Assembly: GCA_013349595.1 (NCBI GenBank)
Contig: DUZI01000008.1
Location: forward strand, 1-16,374
DNA length: 16,374 nucleotides
Origin: Nitrospirota bacterium
GTDB lineage: Bacteria; Nitrospirota; Thermodesulfovibrionia; Thermodesulfovibrionales; Dissulfurispiraceae
Direction of reading: 5' to 3'
Shown here: positions 13,768 through 16,374 of the stretch, in pieces
How the letters are laid out: each line of letters opens with the position of its first letter
Numbering within the stretch: the first letter of the stretch is position 1
Translations under genes and position numbers: made by a program
The notes under the pieces: generated by a model
What the model was told of the DNA's origin: nothing
The model's input: only the letters and a program-made list of their open reading frames with translations
Database searches by the model: none

Positions 13768-15090
13768 CTATTTTTTAAATTTACTTATCTGATCCACCCA
13801 TTTATTGGACTTTTTGATGACCTCATCTTCATCAAGGGTTAGAACATAGCCATTTTCCATAAGTAACTTCCCATTTACTATGACTGTATCTACATCTGAA
13901 GAGATGCTTGAATAAACAATGTGTGAATATATGTCATAAAGAGGTGTTAAATGAGGCTTTTTTAGATTAATAGATACGATGTCTGCATATTTTCCTTTTT
14001 CAAGACTACCAATTAAATGCTCCATTGCAAGCGCCTTTGCACCATTTATTGTTGCCATTTTTAAAGTGGTCCTATCATCAATGGCAGTGGGGTCCTTTTC
14101 TATAGCCTTGTGAACCTTTGCCACTGTTGACATCTCACCAATCATACTCAAGTCATTATTGCTTGCAGCCCCATCTGTACCGATGGATACATTGACACCA
14201 CTTTTAATCATCTTTACAATTGGTGCAAAGCCAGAGGCAAGTTTCATATTACTCTCAAGACAATGGGATACGGATGTCCCTGTTTGTGCAAGCAAGTCAA
14301 TCTCTTCATCATTTAACCATACACAATGGGCAGCTAATACCCTTTGTGATAGGAAACCGATAGAATGAAGGAGATTGACTGGTCTTTTTCCATAACGAGA
14401 TAGGATTTCAGATACCTCCCATTCTGTCTCTGAAAGGTGTATATGGATAGAAATATCATGTTTTTCGGCCATCTCTTGAGCCTTCTTAAATGTCTCAGGG
14501 CTACAAGTATAGAGTGCATGTGGTGAAATACAAGGGGTGATTAGTTCATGTCCCTTGTATTTGTCTATTAAGACCTGAACATTATTAAAGTATTCCTCTT
14601 GAGTCTTTGCTGATACTGAAGGGAAATCAAGGATTCCTACACCGATAATACCTCTGATACCAGATTTTATTGTTGATTCAGCAGCACTATCACCAAAAAA
14701 ATACATATCATTAAAAGTTGTAACCCCTGACTTAATCATCTCAAGGCAGGCGAGCTCAAGGGCATCTAAGATAAATTCATGGCTTAAGGTCTTTGTTTCA
14801 GCAGGAAACATGTGTTGTTCCCACCATTCTTTAAGGGGTAAATCATCTGCAAGCCCTCTGTAATAAACCATAGCCGCATGTGTATGAGTATTAATTAGTC
14901 CAGGCAATAAGGCCTTGTCTTTGCCATCAATCAAGGTCTTTGAGAGATAATTCTTTCTAATACTATTTTCCTGACCAATATCTATAATTCTACCGTCTTT
15001 TATTGCAATGGCACCTTTAGTTATTAAGTCCATTTTTTCATTCATAGTAACTACATAGTCACCACAAATAATTATATCTGCCTGTTTCAT
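13768..15090 (-). CDS. mtaD: Amidohydrolase deaminase: MTA/SAH deaminase or aminofutalosine deaminase
   Basis: 440 residues from ATG at 15090. Members of this family deaminate methylthioadenosine, S-adenosylhomocysteine or, in the MqnX branch, 6-amino-6-deoxyfutalosine. Motifs in order: LLPGLINTHTHAAM (61-74, metal ligands H69 and H71), SPHALYTCSP (189-198), HIHLSETEWE (216-225, H218 and E221), AAHCVW (253-258, H255) and SIGTDGAASNN (302-312, D306). All metal ligands are kept. The substrate loop SHCLESNMKLASG has Leu-Glu where many homologues have Pro-x. I preferred this start over an ATG 15 codons upstream because a near-perfect Shine-Dalgarno precedes it. It lies 69 bases downstream of ubiD on the same strand, which makes the aminofutalosine role a real alternative. 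Confidence 0.88.
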   Translation of the reverse strand: MKQADIIICGDYVVTMNEKMDLITKGAIAIKDGRIIDIGQENSIRKNYLSKTLIDGKDKALLPGLINTHTHAAMVYYRGLADDLPLKEWWEQHMFPAETKTLSHEFILDALELACLEMIKSGVTTFNDMYFFGDSAAESTIKSGIRGIIGVGILDFPSVSAKTQEEYFNNVQVLIDKYKGHELITPCISPHALYTCSPETFKKAQEMAEKHDISIHIHLSETEWEVSEILSRYGKRPVNLLHSIGFLSQRVLAAHCVWLNDEEIDLLAQTGTSVSHCLESNMKLASGFAPIVKMIKSGVNVSIGTDGAASNNDLSMIGEMSTVAKVHKAIEKDPTAIDDRTTLKMATINGAKALAMEHLIGSLEKGKYADIVSINLKKPHLTPLYDIYSHIVYSSISSDVDTVIVNGKLLMENGYVLTLDEDEVIKKSNKWVDQISKFKK

Positions 15091-15097
15091 ATTGTTA

Positions 15098-15106
15098 TCA
15101 CTCCTT
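15098..15106 (-). promoter_or_regulatory. Ribosome binding site deciding the deaminase start
   Basis: On the minus strand the sequence reads AAGGAGTGA, one base short of the full anti-Shine-Dalgarno complement, seven bases before the ATG at 15090. It supports that start over the in-frame ATG at 15135. Confidence 0.75.
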
Positions 15107-15159
15107 TTTAATGATGCATATAAACTATCAATCACAAAAGATACATTGTTTTAAACAAG

Positions 15160-16374
15160 CTAAAAACCGTATTCTTTCCATTTTTTATCAACGAGGTCTT
15201 TTATATCTTTACTCATATATATTTCCTCAGGCCAATCCCTCATCATACCTTCTTCCCTTGTCTTTGTAGTGGCATCAATCCCCATCTTTGAGCCGTATCT
15301 CGGAAAGTTTGCAGAATGGTCAAGGTCATCAAGGGGACCATCTGCGATGACTACATCTCTTTTCCAATCTACATTATTAAGCACCCTCCATGCAGTATAT
15401 GAAATATCTTGCACATCCACATTGTCGTCAACGATAATAAGGAGCTTTGAAAACATCATCTGACCTTTTCCCCATAAGCCATGTATGATTTTTCTTGCGT
15501 GACCAGGATAGCTTTTTTTGATTGAGATAAGTGCTGCATTATGAAAAACCCCCTCCATAGGTAGATTAATATCTACAATTTCTGGGAAATCAAGTTTCAT
15601 AAGTGGCAGAAAAATCCTCTCCGTTGCCTTGCCCATATAACAATCCTCCATTGGAGGTTTGCCAACTATTGTTGCAGGATAGATCAAATCTTTTCTATGG
15701 GTAATACAGGTTACATGAAAGACAGGATAATAATCTGCTGGTGAATAAAAACCTGTATGGTCTCCAAATGGACCTTCTATCCTCTTTTCTTCAGTATTAA
15801 TATAGCCCTCAATCACTAATTCACTCCTTGCAGGAACCATTATATCAGAGGTGATACACTTGACCATCTCTACAGGCTCTCTTCTTAAAAATCCTGCAAA
15901 GAGCATCTCATCTATTGCTTCAGGTAAGGGGGCAGTTGAGGCGTAAATTACTGCAGGATCACAGCCAACTGCAATGGCAGCAGGCATTTGTTTGCCAAGC
16001 TTTTTGTATTTGTCAAAGTGTCTTGCACCGTCTTTATGGATGTGCCAATGCATGCCTGTTGTAACCTTATCATATATTTGAATTCTGTACATTCCGCAAT
16101 TTGGTCTGCCTGTCTCAGGGTCTTTTGTAAAAACCATAGGCAAGGTGATGAATCTGCCCTCACCATCTTTACCGTCAAGTGGCCAACATTTTAGTATAGG
16201 AAAGATACTTAAGTCAGGTGATTCTTGATTTACAATCTCTTGACAAGGTGCTGACTTAACAATCTTTGGTAGATATTTTGAAAACTCAAACAACTTTGGC
16301 AACATGGCCAGTTTCTCAAGCAATGTCTTAGGCGGTGTTTGATTTAATAAATCTTCAATCCTCTTTGCAATATC
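15160..16374 (-). CDS. ubiD: UbiD-family prenylated-FMN decarboxylase (5' end outside window)
   Basis: 404 residues are visible. The frame stays open to the window edge, reading DIAKRIEDLLNQTPPKT before the in-frame TTG at 16323, so that TTG is not the real start. UbiD enzymes use prenylated FMN to decarboxylate aromatic or alpha,beta-unsaturated acids, as in ubiquinone and menaquinone synthesis. Visible family blocks (visible-residue numbering): the cofactor-region motif TGMHWHIHKDGARHF (106-120), ASTAPLPE (145-152), EGPFGDHTG (200-208) with the catalytic acidic residues, and YGSKMGIDATTK near the C-terminus. It is the upstream partner of the deaminase gene. A menaquinone-pathway (MqnL-like) role is suggested by that neighbour; a general aromatic decarboxylase cannot be excluded. 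The prenyltransferase partner ubiX is not seen. Confidence 0.9.
   Translation of the reverse strand, partial: DIAKRIEDLLNQTPPKTLLEKLAMLPKLFEFSKYLPKIVKSAPCQEIVNQESPDLSIFPILKCWPLDGKDGEGRFITLPMVFTKDPETGRPNCGMYRIQIYDKVTTGMHWHIHKDGARHFDKYKKLGKQMPAAIAVGCDPAVIYASTAPLPEAIDEMLFAGFLRREPVEMVKCITSDIMVPARSELVIEGYINTEEKRIEGPFGDHTGFYSPADYYPVFHVTCITHRKDLIYPATIVGKPPMEDCYMGKATERIFLPLMKLDFPEIVDINLPMEGVFHNAALISIKKSYPGHARKIIHGLWGKGQMMFSKLLIIVDDNVDVQDISYTAWRVLNNVDWKRDVVIADGPLDDLDHSANFPRYGSKMGIDATTKTREEGMMRDWPEEIYMSKDIKDLVDKKWKEYGF

Noticed and set aside
15091..15135. Upstream ATG (15 codons earlier) for the deaminase
   Set aside because: A near-perfect Shine-Dalgarno lies between it and the ATG at 15090, and the family normally starts close to the IIICGDYVVTM-type strand.

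Overview
This AT-rich bacterial window carries 15 protein genes, almost all housekeeping and tightly packed. Arginine is written mostly as AGG/AGA, and TTG/GTG starts and 4-26 base gene overlaps are common. The gene set (PyrR, class I dihydroorotase, DUF116, DUF512, a stand-alone PASTA protein, a UbiD decarboxylase beside an amidohydrolase deaminase) suggests an anaerobic, possibly thermophilic, Gram-negative lineage such as Nitrospirota (Thermodesulfovibrio-like) or a deep Desulfobacterota-type group. That placement is inference from gene content and order and is low confidence.

Layout. 1-178 is the right-hand part of a dispersed repeat (copy A). 213-229 holds a tandem extended -10 promoter. 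272-6124 is a plus-strand pyrimidine operon: pyrR-pyrB-pyrC, a membrane-anchored TPR protein, carA and def. No carB follows carA. 6178-6605 is a complete-looking second repeat (copy B) with imperfect terminal inverted repeats and a 6-base direct repeat at its edges. 6619-13547 is a second plus-strand run: fmt, DUF116, rsmB, PASTA, rpe, TPR, pgsA and DUF512. Most of these overlap by 4-26 bases, which points to translational coupling. 13570-13742 is a third repeat (copy C), lying between convergent genes. 13768-16374 is on the minus strand: ubiD (5' end beyond the window), then an SAH/MTA-type deaminase.

How the genes fit together. PyrR, PyrB, PyrC and CarA cover regulation and three early steps of UMP synthesis. 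Def and Fmt remove and add the N-formyl group of initiator methionine; they are the usual pair, here split by repeat B. RsmB modifies 16S rRNA, Rpe serves the pentose phosphate pathway and PgsA serves phospholipid synthesis. The UbiD-deaminase pair could belong to the futalosine route to menaquinone, in which both protein types occur.

The feature least explained by known families is the three-copy mosaic intergenic repeat. Its modules are shared pairwise between copies, its ends carry a CCCAAA...AGCGATA-type motif in inverted orientation, and copy B looks like a non-coding, MITE-like insertion. I saw no CRISPR array, rRNA, tRNA, transposase gene or phage gene.
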